A DNA stretch of 64,000 nucleotides from an uncultured Lachnospiraceae bacterium (GCA_948441955.1 CAOJQZ010000004.1:4262-68261); one strand, 5' to 3'. Shown: positions 35,887-45,781, counted from the first letter of the stretch. The notes: generated by a model not told the origin, from the letters alone. Translations and numbers: made by a program.

Positions 35887-38800
35887 ATGAGGCGGAGGAT
35901 AGCATCTCTGCTTGCGTTTGTTCTTATCTTTACATCAGGTCTTCATGCTTTTGCATCAGAACCGGATTGGGAGACAGGAGAAAACATAGGGGGAAGCAGC
36001 GTTTCTTCTATGCCGGAGCCAGACGCAGCAGAGCAGCAGGAGAAAGAAAAAGCAGAAGCGTCAGAGGAGGAGTTTAAAGGACAGGTGAACGTTGCTGTCC
36101 GTTCAGCAGTACTGTTGGAAAAAAGTGTGGAATTTACAGTTTCCCTTACAGGCAGACCGGATAAAAAGGTGGTGCTTGAGGCGGATACAGGAAAAAGCGG
36201 GGACGAAAGCGGAGTTACTTTTGAAGGCCTTGCGGAGGGAAACTATACGCTTACAGTAACGGCGCCGGGGTTTGCTGTCTACAGTCAGGAGATTGTTGTA
36301 GAGGGCTGGGCCTATTCCGTTGAGCTTACTACGGGAATGGTGAAATACGATGAAGGAATTCCCCATCCGGGTATTCTTTTAATCGGTGATGCGAACGGCG
36401 ACGGTGTGGTGGATGACACGGACAAGGACATACTTGTGGATGCCATTGATACCGGAAGCCAGCTGCCGGAGTATGATATTAACGGTGACGGCACGGTTGA
36501 CATTGTGGATTTGGAGTATTTCGCAAAAGGATACAAGGTCAGCGGGGACACAAGCTCTACAGTTGAAGTCAGCGTGCCGGCAGAGGCGGTTGATATTAAA
36601 TGTGACGGAGCAGCCCAGGGGGATTTAAGCGCTTTGCTGAAAAATGAAAGCAGTGTAAAGATATCAGCTGGGGACGGAGCAGAGATTTCAGAGAATAATC
36701 CGGTTTCTGTAACCTTTGATTTTCCGGAAAAGGGAGAATTCACAATAGATGGAATTGTGATTGAGACCGGCGGTGAGGACCGGATAGAGGAGGCAGTCGT
36801 TGGGATTGACTATGTAGAAAACGAAGTAAAGCAGCACCTGGATGTGCCTATTGAGGAAGAAGTTATGTACCTTCTGGAAAAAGAGAGTGTTCGGAAGGAG
36901 ATAAAGTCGGACGGGACAGTCTGTATCCATCTGGGTTCCCAGATTGCAGTTAAGAAGGTTACCCTGACAATTATGGGGATGAAAAAGAACAAAACCCTTG
37001 CAGAAATCTCAAAGGTGGAGTTTGTAAACGGTATGGAAAACCGTATTCCGGAGCCGGAAATGAATATCCCGGAAAATCTTCAGGCAGAGCCGGGAAATAA
37101 GAGCTTTGCTGTTACGTGGGATCTCTGTGTAAATGTTACGGGATATGAGGTGCTGATTACACACGGAGAAGAGCAGGAGGTAAAGTCTGCAAAGGGAAAT
37201 GCTCTGTCCGTGTCTTCGCTGAATGGTGAAAAGCTGGTAAATAAAGAAGAATACGAAGTAAGGGTACAGTCTGTAAACGGCCTGTGGAGGAGCGGATACA
37301 GTAAGCCGGTAACTGTGGCGCCAAAGACGGATAAAAAGCCGGATGCCCCGGATAATTTAAGGGCAGCGGGGCAGTTTAAGGCAATTCAGGCTTCCTGGAA
37401 AGCAGTAAAGGATGCGGATACCTATAATCTGTATTACCGGGAAAAGGGATCAGGAGATTACATAAAAAGAGAAAAAATTACGTCTAACAGCTATGTGCTG
37501 ACAGATTTAAAGAATGAGACAGAATATGAACTTTATGTGACAGGAGTTAACGATCTGGGAGAGGGAAAGCCGTCTCATACAAGCGTGGCAAAGACGATTA
37601 ATCCGGATCCGGCACAGGTGCCGAAATATAAGCTCATTAATGCTTCGGAGGAAGGAAAAGTAAGCGCTCATATCACGGATGCACAATATCTTTCAGGGGA
37701 CATGAAGGACAGTCCGTTAGATGAGAATGAGAAGGAAGCGTGGGGAACTGTGGATAACAATCCGTTTTCCTATCATTATGACAGTACCTGGGATTCCGGA
37801 GGATATAATAATATAGGTCAGCCATTGAAAAAAACGCATGGTCTTGTCTATGAATTTGATAAGGCTTATCCGATAAAGGCCTTTGCACTTATAGAAGCAA
37901 TGCCGGGAAATGTCGATTACGGGTATGTGAAGGTGCGCTACTGGGATGAAAACGGTACAGAAGTCAGTCTTGGAAACGTATCCATTCAGAAGAAGTCAGA
38001 CTCAAAAAATCGAAGTTATTATATGATAGAGCTGCCCCGGAAGATTACGGCTGCAAAGATTCATTTTGGGCTTGCCCGTGCGCTCTCAACAGGGTCTAAC
38101 ACAGTAGCAGAAGTTTATTTCTACCATTATGATTCACTGGAAGATGATATTATGGCGCTTTACGCGGATGATCTGCATACGGTACTGCGCGAAGATGTAA
38201 CACAGGAGATTATTGACGCCCTGAGAACCAGGCTGAAGACGCCGGACCCCATAAGCGGGGAGTATCATCCGGACAGAGACAAGCTTGAAAGAGAGCTTAA
38301 GACAGCGGAGGAGATTCTGAACGAAACAAATTTGGCAGAACCGTATCTGGTTCATAACGATATAACAACGAGTGATGTGAACAGAGGCTTTGGCGGCTTA
38401 AACGCATGGCAGCCTCTTGGCATTACAGCCGCTGCGGGCCAGGAGATTACTGTATATGTAGGGCATAATAGTAAGAAAACAGGAGAAACCGCGAATCTGC
38501 AGCTTGTGGCGACCCAGTATCACAGTGAGTCAAGCGGGGTAAGCAATGTGGTGAATCCCCCAGGGAAGACAGCGCTTTCCATTGGGAAGAATGAAATTAC
38601 GATTCCTAAGCTTGGATCTGCAGAGGGAGAGAATGGGGGAGCATTGTATATCCAGTATACCGGGAAAAGTGCTGATGATAACTATGCGGTAAGAGTAAGC
38701 GGAGGTACAGAGGTTCCTACGCTGGATCTTTATAATGTAAGTGACAGGAATGAAAGACTAAGTAAAGCAGAGAGTTACCTTACCGAGCTGGATGAGTACG

Positions 38801-41058
38801 TAAATCATATCAGCGAGCTTCATGGAAAGGCTCACGGCGAAAAGTATAAATATGATGCGCATAACTGTATATTAGGAGCCTCTGATATTATGCTGGATAC
38901 CATGCTTTTGTCCCTTCCGGCACAGCAGATCTGGGCGGGCACAGGAAGCGGAGGCGTGTCCGAACGGGCACAGAAGCTTATAAATTCTATGGATGCGGTA
39001 GAGGGAATGATGCATCTGTTCTACCAGCACAAGGGATTGAACAACAATGCGGAAAATGCGATAGACAGATATCCTTCGGGACATCTGAATATCCGTTATC
39101 AGAGAATGTTTGCAGGGGCATTTATGTATGCTTCCGGCAGCCATATCGGAATCGAATGGAATGAGACTGCAGGTATGGCAAACTGTATGCCGGTTCAGGC
39201 GGACGCAGAAGGAAGGTATGTGGACGGAAGATATTTCGGATGGGGAATTGCTCATGAAATCGGTCACTGTATCAATCAGGGGAGCTATGCGGCTGCGGAG
39301 ATTACAAATAATTATTTCTCCGTCCTTGCACAGGCAAAGGACACGAATGACAGTGTGCGCTTTAAGTATGGTAACGTGTATGAAAAGGTAACATCCGGTA
39401 CAAAAGGGCCTGCATCTAATGTATTTACACAGCTTGGCTTATACTGGCAGCTGCATCTGGCATATGACAATGGATACAATTATAAAACCTACGAGAATCA
39501 TGGGGACCAGCTTGATAATCTGTTTTTTGCACGGGTAGACAGCTATTCCAGAGTTCCGGGAAGAGCGCCGGCGCCGGACGGCGTCACATTGTCTCTTTCC
39601 GGCGGCAGGGAGCAGAATCTGATGCGGCTTGCCTGCGCGGCGGCAGAAAAAGATATCCTTGAATTTTTCACACGCTGGGGCTTTACTCCGGATGAGGAAA
39701 CAGTGGCTTATGCCTCCCAGTTTGATAAGGAAACGAGGGCAATTTATTATGTAAATGATGAAGCCCGGGTATACCGCCTGCAGAATAAGGGAAGCTCGTT
39801 AGATTTAAAAGGCACAGTGGAGGCAGTGGGAGACGGCACGAAGGCAGCAGTAAACCAGGCATCGGCAAACCAGGTAGACTTTGTGCTGGAATCCAGGACA
39901 ATTCCGGAAGAGGATGTTTTAGGATATGAGATTGTGCGGGGCACTGTTTCCGGCGGTGTTATGACAGAGGAACCCGTGGCATTTGTGACAGCGGAGGCGG
40001 CAAAGACAGGAACCTTCAGCGATTATGTAACAACCATGAATAACCGTGTGGTTACCTATAAGGTTACTGTGATTGATAAATATCTGAACCGTTCGGCGGC
40101 AAAGACGCTGGAGCCTGTAAAGATTGAGCACGACGGAAGCATTGACAAGACAGGATGGAGCATCAGTACAAGTGATATGACAGCGGTGGGCGATGCACAG
40201 CAGAAGCCCGAGGATGCGGCGGATCACACCTGTGAAAAGGAAGATGAGGAGCTGGCAGAGAAGGCAATAGATCAGAATTCTAACACCTCCTATATTGGTA
40301 CTGCAGGGGCGAATGCGGAGATCGTTCTGGAATTCCATAGGCCTCTTACCATTACAGGACTTAAGTATACAGCTTCTGAGGGAAATCCTGTAAAGGACTA
40401 CGAAATTTATGTCCGTGACGGAGAAGGGTGGAAGAGTGTTTCGACAGGAAGCTTTAGGGGAGATCAGGTGGAGACAGTGTATTTTGAGAGTGAAAAGAAA
40501 GGAAATATTGCTTCCTATAAGACAACGGCGCTTAAGCTGGCAGTTAAGAATATGGCAGGGAAGGATGTTGCGGTTTCAGAACTGGATGTACTTGGCGTGA
40601 CCGGTGACAATGTGGATTTCAGGCATTCTGATGAAGGAAAGGCGGCAATCGGAATTCTGAAAAGTGATTTTACATATGGAAAGAAGGAGGAAGTGATCCC
40701 GAAGGGTTCCCTTGTATTTACAGGAACATACAAGGGAAATCCGGCATATAATGTCGTCGTGCTTTATGACCAGGAAGGCAATGTTGTAGGTGGGATCAAT
40801 GAAAAGGGAGAGATTAAGGCATATCAGACAATTTTAGCAGATGTTCCGGATACAGGCAATATTCAGGACGTTTCAGACGGCACATGGATTTATTGGATTG
40901 AGCCCCAGGATACCGTTGATCTGACGAAGCTTTCTAAGGTGCGCGCTGAGCTGTACCGTGTGGATAATGCGCTTACCAATGAGGGGGAGCGTATGGTCAG
41001 CGATTCCTTGTTTGAAATTATGCCAGAGATGTTTCCGGAAATTCAGATAGGGGAGTAG
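35887..41058 (+). CDS. Secreted M60-type metallopeptidase with dockerin, FN3 and discoidin domains
   Basis: 1723 residues. A signal peptide (1-~23) precedes a prealbumin-like fold (~65-150) and a type I-like dockerin with two calcium loops of the form DxNxDGxxxxxD (from Asp168 and Asp197). Two FN3 domains (~394-478, ~486-580) and a discoidin-like domain (~590-750) follow. The M60 catalytic unit (~818-1300) has HEIGH at 1123-1127 and a third ligand Glu1138, fitting HExxHx(8-28)E. A C-terminal F5/8 C (CBM32-like) domain spans ~1440-1575. M60 enzymes cleave mucin-type or other glycoproteins. No LPxTG or membrane anchor is present, so the dockerin probably attaches it to the cohesin protein next door. 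Confidence 0.88.
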   Translation: MRRRIASLLAFVLIFTSGLHAFASEPDWETGENIGGSSVSSMPEPDAAEQQEKEKAEASEEEFKGQVNVAVRSAVLLEKSVEFTVSLTGRPDKKVVLEADTGKSGDESGVTFEGLAEGNYTLTVTAPGFAVYSQEIVVEGWAYSVELTTGMVKYDEGIPHPGILLIGDANGDGVVDDTDKDILVDAIDTGSQLPEYDINGDGTVDIVDLEYFAKGYKVSGDTSSTVEVSVPAEAVDIKCDGAAQGDLSALLKNESSVKISAGDGAEISENNPVSVTFDFPEKGEFTIDGIVIETGGEDRIEEAVVGIDYVENEVKQHLDVPIEEEVMYLLEKESVRKEIKSDGTVCIHLGSQIAVKKVTLTIMGMKKNKTLAEISKVEFVNGMENRIPEPEMNIPENLQAEPGNKSFAVTWDLCVNVTGYEVLITHGEEQEVKSAKGNALSVSSLNGEKLVNKEEYEVRVQSVNGLWRSGYSKPVTVAPKTDKKPDAPDNLRAAGQFKAIQASWKAVKDADTYNLYYREKGSGDYIKREKITSNSYVLTDLKNETEYELYVTGVNDLGEGKPSHTSVAKTINPDPAQVPKYKLINASEEGKVSAHITDAQYLSGDMKDSPLDENEKEAWGTVDNNPFSYHYDSTWDSGGYNNIGQPLKKTHGLVYEFDKAYPIKAFALIEAMPGNVDYGYVKVRYWDENGTEVSLGNVSIQKKSDSKNRSYYMIELPRKITAAKIHFGLARALSTGSNTVAEVYFYHYDSLEDDIMALYADDLHTVLREDVTQEIIDALRTRLKTPDPISGEYHPDRDKLERELKTAEEILNETNLAEPYLVHNDITTSDVNRGFGGLNAWQPLGITAAAGQEITVYVGHNSKKTGETANLQLVATQYHSESSGVSNVVNPPGKTALSIGKNEITIPKLGSAEGENGGALYIQYTGKSADDNYAVRVSGGTEVPTLDLYNVSDRNERLSKAESYLTELDEYVNHISELHGKAHGEKYKYDAHNCILGASDIMLDTMLLSLPAQQIWAGTGSGGVSERAQKLINSMDAVEGMMHLFYQHKGLNNNAENAIDRYPSGHLNIRYQRMFAGAFMYASGSHIGIEWNETAGMANCMPVQADAEGRYVDGRYFGWGIAHEIGHCINQGSYAAAEITNNYFSVLAQAKDTNDSVRFKYGNVYEKVTSGTKGPASNVFTQLGLYWQLHLAYDNGYNYKTYENHGDQLDNLFFARVDSYSRVPGRAPAPDGVTLSLSGGREQNLMRLACAAAEKDILEFFTRWGFTPDEETVAYASQFDKETRAIYYVNDEARVYRLQNKGSSLDLKGTVEAVGDGTKAAVNQASANQVDFVLESRTIPEEDVLGYEIVRGTVSGGVMTEEPVAFVTAEAAKTGTFSDYVTTMNNRVVTYKVTVIDKYLNRSAAKTLEPVKIEHDGSIDKTGWSISTSDMTAVGDAQQKPEDAADHTCEKEDEELAEKAIDQNSNTSYIGTAGANAEIVLEFHRPLTITGLKYTASEGNPVKDYEIYVRDGEGWKSVSTGSFRGDQVETVYFESEKKGNIASYKTTALKLAVKNMAGKDVAVSELDVLGVTGDNVDFRHSDEGKAAIGILKSDFTYGKKEEVIPKGSLVFTGTYKGNPAYNVVVLYDQEGNVVGGINEKGEIKAYQTILADVPDTGNIQDVSDGTWIYWIEPQDTVDLTKLSKVRAELYRVDNALTNEGERMVSDSLFEIMPEMFPEIQIGE

Positions 41059-41061
41059 GAT

Positions 41062-42027
41062 ATGAAAAAAAGTAGATTGCGGCTTTTTCTGGCTCTGCTG
41101 GCCGTATTGGCGGTTCCGGCAGTTTCGGCTGCCGCCGCAGATACAGGAGAGGAAACCATTGAATTAAGCAGGAGCGGGCAGAATGCAGAGGTGAGAATCG
41201 GAATTCCAAAGGCAAAAGGAGAGGGGCTTTCCTCTCTTCAGTTAAGCCTCAATGTGACGGCAGACAGTCCCGGAGTATCCAATGTTTCCTTTCAGTTTGG
41301 CGGACTTGGAAGTGCAAAGGTAAAGGAGTATCGTTACAATCAGGAAAGCGGTATTTTAAATCTCTACATTGCAGGAACAGAAGGGATTTTCAGCCAGAGT
41401 GACGAAAAGCTTTTTCTTGGGACCATTGCTGTTTCCGATGCAAACGGGGCGGCGCAGGCATTTTCTGTCCGTGTACCAGAGGAAGGGGCGCTAAAGTTTC
41501 CGGGAGGATCTAAGACAGAGGCAGTAAGTTTTACAGATATACCAGAGCTTCATATAAGCTTGGGAGAAAATGCAGATGAGAGTGTACCAGGCGGCAGCGT
41601 ACCGGGAAATAACGGTGTAACCGGGGGATTTGGAGGAACTGCATCGGAGTGGCAGAGCGTCGATGCAGCCAAAGGATATGACAGAAACCGGTATACGAAG
41701 GAAAGCTACAAGGTCATGGAGGACGCACTTCAAAAGGCAGAGAATATATTAAAATCAAAGGATGTCTCGGAAAAAGAAAAGGAAGAGGCCCTTCAAAATC
41801 TGGAGAATGCAATGGGAGCGCTGGAAAACAACAGTCCTACAAGCGCAGAGGAAAAGCATAGTAAAAGACAGAAGGAATCAGACGGAGCAAGACTTGCACC
41901 CTCAAAACCAATTCTGCTCTATGTGATGATTGGTATTCTTTGTGTTCTTCTTTTCATGGCGGGACTGTACTGGGTTATATACAGGCAGAGTCAAAGAAGA
42001 CAAGAGTTTTTACAGGGAAAAGGATAA
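41062..42027 (+). CDS. Membrane-anchored cohesin-domain protein
   Basis: 321 residues: signal peptide (1-~26), a beta-rich domain (~30-165) with the feel of a cohesin (alternating strands, SSLQLSLNV, EYRYNQESGILNLYIAGT, LGTIAVSDANG), a Gly/Ser linker, a short FIVAR-like helical module (~205-260, with YTKESYKVMEDALQKAENIL), and one C-terminal membrane helix (~282-305) with a basic tail. It starts three bases after the dockerin-bearing M60 peptidase, with GGGGAG upstream, so the two form an operon. I infer that it displays the peptidase on the cell surface. The cohesin call is by eye and needs a profile search. Confidence 0.7.
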   Translation: MKKSRLRLFLALLAVLAVPAVSAAAADTGEETIELSRSGQNAEVRIGIPKAKGEGLSSLQLSLNVTADSPGVSNVSFQFGGLGSAKVKEYRYNQESGILNLYIAGTEGIFSQSDEKLFLGTIAVSDANGAAQAFSVRVPEEGALKFPGGSKTEAVSFTDIPELHISLGENADESVPGGSVPGNNGVTGGFGGTASEWQSVDAAKGYDRNRYTKESYKVMEDALQKAENILKSKDVSEKEKEEALQNLENAMGALENNSPTSAEEKHSKRQKESDGARLAPSKPILLYVMIGILCVLLFMAGLYWVIYRQSQRRQEFLQGKG

Positions 42028-42143
42028 CCATGGACTTTATAGGGGACACATGGTATACTGTATTTGCTTCGGGAGTATATGATTTTTATGCTCTGTGAGA
42101 TATGGAGTATGCCCGAAAAGAGAGATAACGGAGGAATACTATT

Positions 42144-42680
42144 ATGTATATCAGCGAAATTACAACCTCGGCGCCTAAAGATGAGAGGATGCCCTTAGAA
42201 CGGAAAATGTACGAGACATTAGATAAGCTTAAGATTCCCTATGAGCGTGTGGATAATGATCCGGCGGCCTCTATGGAGGAGTGCGCGGCGATTGACAGGG
42301 CAATCGGGACAGAGATTCGTAAGAATGTCTTTCTGTGCAACCAGAAGAAAACTACTTTTTTCCTTCTGGTTATGCCTGCGGATAAGGCATTTGATACGGC
42401 TTCCTTCAGTAAGAAGCTTGGAGTGTCCCACATGTCCTTTGCACCGCCGGAGAAGATGCTGGAGCATTTAGGGACAACGCCGGGTTCGGCCAGCGTTGCC
42501 GGACTTCTTACGGACGAGGACGATTATGTGCAGGTAATTATTGATAAAGAGGTTGCAAAAAGCGAGTGGTTTGGATGTAATCCGGGGATTAATACCAGCC
42601 ATTTGAAATTTAAGACTGAGGATCTTTTGAAAAAATTTCTGCCCCATATTCATCATAGACCGCGAATTGTAGAACTGTAA
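42144..42680 (+). CDS. Prolyl-tRNA editing protein (ProX/YbaK family)
   Basis: A 178-residue YbaK-fold protein. It has TLDKLKIPYERVDND near the N-terminus, the lysine of EIRKNVFLCNQKKTTFFLLVMPADK, then the GTTPGSASVAGLL loop and a C-terminal HLKFKTEDLLKKF. These deacylases remove misacylated amino acids (such as alanine) from tRNA-Pro. GGAGGAAT lies upstream of the ATG. The exact tRNA substrate cannot be told from sequence. Confidence 0.9.
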   Translation: MYISEITTSAPKDERMPLERKMYETLDKLKIPYERVDNDPAASMEECAAIDRAIGTEIRKNVFLCNQKKTTFFLLVMPADKAFDTASFSKKLGVSHMSFAPPEKMLEHLGTTPGSASVAGLLTDEDDYVQVIIDKEVAKSEWFGCNPGINTSHLKFKTEDLLKKFLPHIHHRPRIVEL

Positions 42681-42701
42681 ACTTTTGAAAGAGGATTTGT
42701 T

Positions 42702-43403
42702 ATGCGGAAAATGTCGGAAGATGAACTTAAGAGCCGGATTGCAAAAAGGAAAGAAGGAGAGCGTCTGTCCCTCTGCTCCTGCGAGTTCTATGGGATGGAT
42801 CTGAGAGGATGGCGGCTTTCTGATATTGATTTTACTTTAAGCTCTTTTCAGGAGGTTATTCTGGACGGCGCGGTTTTTTCCGGCAGCAGTGTGGAGAACG
42901 CGCTGTTTGACGGCTGCTCCATGAGTAGGGCGGATTTTCGGAATTCCCGTATGGTTACGGCATCTTTCCGTTACTGCGATATGCGGGAATGTGATATCCG
43001 GGGTGCAGATCTGTTCGGAGCAGTTTTGGAATATGCAAAGCTTGAAGGAATTATTTCCGACAAGAGTACCAAATGGTTTCGGCTTCATTGTCCGGAGAAG
43101 GGAGCATTTCTCGCATATAAAAAATGTATGAATGATCGTCTGGTACAACTTCTTGTACCTGCGGATGCAAAACGGACCTCAGCTACCCGTCCGTCCTGCC
43201 GCTGCAGCAAGGCAAAGGTACTGACGATCAAAAGCTTCGATTACCGGGAGAGCTTTGACGAAGCATGGTCTTTGGTAGACGAAAATTTTGTTTACAGAAA
43301 AGGACAATGGGTGGAAGTAACGGATTTTAATGAGGATAGATGGCAGGATTCCACTACCGGAATTCATTTTTGGCTGACGCGGGAGGAGGCAAAGGCATAT
43401 TGA
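42702..43403 (+). CDS. Pentapeptide-repeat protein with C-terminal DUF5758-like domain
   Basis: A 233-residue protein. Residues ~25-120 are pentapeptide repeats of A(D/N)LXX type (DLRGW, AVFSG, ALFDG, ADFRN, ADLFG, AVLEY), predicted to form a right-handed beta helix. The rest (from ~residue 123) is a mixed domain with FRLHCPEKGAFLAYKKC that I recognise from proteins annotated DUF5758. Function unknown. It lies 21 bases after the ProX gene and two bases before the ABC-class ATPase gene. Confidence 0.8.
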   Translation: MRKMSEDELKSRIAKRKEGERLSLCSCEFYGMDLRGWRLSDIDFTLSSFQEVILDGAVFSGSSVENALFDGCSMSRADFRNSRMVTASFRYCDMRECDIRGADLFGAVLEYAKLEGIISDKSTKWFRLHCPEKGAFLAYKKCMNDRLVQLLVPADAKRTSATRPSCRCSKAKVLTIKSFDYRESFDEAWSLVDENFVYRKGQWVEVTDFNEDRWQDSTTGIHFWLTREEAKAY

Positions 43404-43405
43404 TT

Positions 43406-45109
43406 ATGAAAACAGCAGAGGAATTAAGACAGTTATTATACAGTATTGACAGAAAGGGCTATCCGGCATATAAGGGAACAAAGGGGAGCTACCGTTTCGG
43501 GAAATATGTGCTGGTTATCGATCATGTACAGGGGGATCCGTTTGCGGCGCCGTCTAAGCTTCATATTGAAGTGGAGGGGAAGACGGCGGCATTTCCGGAA
43601 AGACTTTATGATAAAAAACATAAGCGTGTTGCACTGCAGGACTACCTGACCAGATGCTTTGAAAAGCAGACGGCCGAGTATTCCTTTCAGGCTAAGGGTT
43701 CAGGAAAAAGCGGTATCCTGTCTGTAACAAGATGCGGGCAGGAGATATTGGAGCGCAGCGCCTGTACGGTGAATCCGGCCAATGGAGCTGTGATCGTGCG
43801 CTTTGAGGCAGGATTTCCGGCCAATGGAAGAACCATTAATGCAAGAGAACTTATGAAGATTTTGTTTGATTTTCTGCCGGAATGCGTGGAGAACGCATTG
43901 CTTTACAGAAATCAGGACCGTACCAGAGCAGAAAAGGTGATGGAGCTCTCCGAGGACAGGGAGTATATCCGAAGCCGTTTAGGAGAGCTGGGCCTTGTGG
44001 CTTTTGTGGCAAACGGCGCTGTCCTGCCCCGGGAATCAGGAGTTTCCCAGCGTCCTATGAAAGGGGCGGTGAAATTTGTATCGCCGGAATCTATGGAGGT
44101 ATCTATGAATCTTCCATATAAAGGGAAGATTACCGGAATGGGGATTAAAAGGGGAATTACCCTTATTGTAGGCGGCGGATATCACGGTAAGTCTACTCTT
44201 CTTAAAGCGCTTGAAGCAGGGGTATATCCCCACATTGCCGGTGATGGGAGGGAGTATGTAGTGACAGAGGACTGTGCGGTTAAGATTCGCGCGGAAGATG
44301 GGCGGAGCATTAAACGGACAGATATTTCCATGTTTATTAACGACCTGCCAAACGGAAAGAATACAAAGGCATTTTCAACAGAGGATGCAAGCGGCAGTAC
44401 TTCTCAGGCAGCAAATGTGATTGAAGCGATGGAAGCGGGAGCAAGTACATTTTTTATTGATGAGGATACAAGCGCCACTAATTTTATGGTGCGGGACGAG
44501 TTGATGCAGCAGGTCATTCACCGGGACATGGAACCGATTACGCCTTTTATTGAAAGAATGCAGGATTTGTATGGGCTTTTAGGGATTTCTACAGTTCTTG
44601 TTGCAGGAAGCTCAGGCGCCTATTTTCAGGCGGCTGATACGGTTGTGCAGATGGACCGTTATGTTCCGAGGGAGATTACGGCGCGGGCGAAGGAGGCGGC
44701 AGCCGCCTATCCATCCCTAGAGCTTCCCAAGGAAGGGGCAAAGAAGCCTTCCTTTGAGAGAAGGCCGCGGAAAAATCCGGGGATTATCCATAAGGGGCGG
44801 ATTAAGATTAAGACAATGGGAAAGGACGGTGTGCAGCTTAATCACGAGACTGTAGATCTGCGGTATGTGGAACAGCTTGTGGATTATGAGCAGCTTACCT
44901 GTCTTGGATATATGCTGAAGCATATGGAGGAAGAGCTGTTTGACGGAAAGAAAACGGTACAGGATATTGTAGAAGGGTTCGTGGGGGAGATAGAAAAAAA
45001 GGGCTTTGAGACAGTAAACGACAGGGGATATCTTGCCGGAAATCTGGCGCTTCCAAGAAGACAGGAAGTCTATGCATGCGTGAACCGCTACCGGGGGCTT
45101 AAGCTTTGA
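43406..45109 (+). CDS. ABC-class P-loop ATPase (COG3044-like), non-transport
   Basis: The ATG at 43406 starts at KTAEELRQLLYSIDRKGYPAYK; the frame is open further upstream inside the previous gene. The 567-residue soluble protein has Walker A GGGYHGKST (around residues 255-263), then a signature-like region SGSTSQAANVIEAMEAG and Walker B TFFIDEDTSATNFM. No membrane segments are seen. The family is a predicted ABC-class ATPase of unknown role, often near RNA-related genes; TrmO overlaps its 3' end here. Confidence 0.85.
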   Translation: MKTAEELRQLLYSIDRKGYPAYKGTKGSYRFGKYVLVIDHVQGDPFAAPSKLHIEVEGKTAAFPERLYDKKHKRVALQDYLTRCFEKQTAEYSFQAKGSGKSGILSVTRCGQEILERSACTVNPANGAVIVRFEAGFPANGRTINARELMKILFDFLPECVENALLYRNQDRTRAEKVMELSEDREYIRSRLGELGLVAFVANGAVLPRESGVSQRPMKGAVKFVSPESMEVSMNLPYKGKITGMGIKRGITLIVGGGYHGKSTLLKALEAGVYPHIAGDGREYVVTEDCAVKIRAEDGRSIKRTDISMFINDLPNGKNTKAFSTEDASGSTSQAANVIEAMEAGASTFFIDEDTSATNFMVRDELMQQVIHRDMEPITPFIERMQDLYGLLGISTVLVAGSSGAYFQAADTVVQMDRYVPREITARAKEAAAAYPSLELPKEGAKKPSFERRPRKNPGIIHKGRIKIKTMGKDGVQLNHETVDLRYVEQLVDYEQLTCLGYMLKHMEEELFDGKKTVQDIVEGFVGEIEKKGFETVNDRGYLAGNLALPRRQEVYACVNRYRGLKL

Positions 45110-45774
45110 CGCTTAAGGTTATCGCACGGGTCTATACAGATTTTCCTGAGAAATTCGGCGTGCCTAGGCAGAGCGGTCTTGCGGATACGAAGGGAAGGAT
45201 CGTGTTTGAGCCGGAGTATGGAAAACCGGAGGCTTTAAAAGGAATCGAGGAGTTTTCTTATCTGTGGATCTTATGGGGTTTTTCCGAGGTGCCGGAAGGG
45301 AAATGGAGTCCCACGGTGCGTCCGCCGAGGCTGGGAGGAAATAAGCGTGAGGGCGTGTTTGCTACCCGTTCTCCTTTCCGCCCCAACCCTGTGGGATTGT
45401 CCTGTGTGAAACTGGAGGGAATTGAAAAAAGGCCGGAGGGTCTTGCGCTTAGTGTGTCAGGGGTAGATATGACGGACGGAACGCCGGTTTATGATATCAA
45501 GCCGTATCTCTCCTATGTAGATTCTCATCCGGATGCAGAGGAAGGATTTGCCGGTGATGTAAAGGGATACAGGCTTTCTATAGATTTCCCTGAAAAGTGG
45601 TATAACAGAGTGCCAAAAGAGCACCGTGAGGTGCTGAAAGAAATACTGAGCCAGGACCCAAGACCCGCCTATCAGGAAAACCCTCAGCGGGTGTATGGGA
45701 TGACATATGCGGGGATGGAAATACGGTTTATCGTAAAAGACAAAATTTTAACAGTGTGCGGAGTGATTTTGTAA
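45106..45774 (+). CDS. trmO: tRNA (N6-threonylcarbamoyladenosine-37) methyltransferase TrmO-like
   Basis: Starts with TTG whose last two bases are shared with the TGA of the previous gene (TTGA). The 222-residue product carries the TsaA/TrmO signature: GIEEFSYLWILWGFSEV, then RPPRLGGNKREGVFATRSPFRPNPVGLSCVKL and DIKPYLSYVD. TrmO methylates t6A37 in tRNA-Thr using S-adenosylmethionine. The rare start codon and overlap suggest coupling to the ATPase gene. Confidence 0.9.
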   Translation: MTLKVIARVYTDFPEKFGVPRQSGLADTKGRIVFEPEYGKPEALKGIEEFSYLWILWGFSEVPEGKWSPTVRPPRLGGNKREGVFATRSPFRPNPVGLSCVKLEGIEKRPEGLALSVSGVDMTDGTPVYDIKPYLSYVDSHPDAEEGFAGDVKGYRLSIDFPEKWYNRVPKEHREVLKEILSQDPRPAYQENPQRVYGMTYAGMEIRFIVKDKILTVCGVIL

Positions 45775-45781
45775 AGAATAG

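Noticed and set aside
40900..41058. LPxTG-type sortase signal on the M60 peptidase
   Set aside because: The C-terminus (EMFPEIQIGE) has no LPxTG, no hydrophobic helix and no basic tail.
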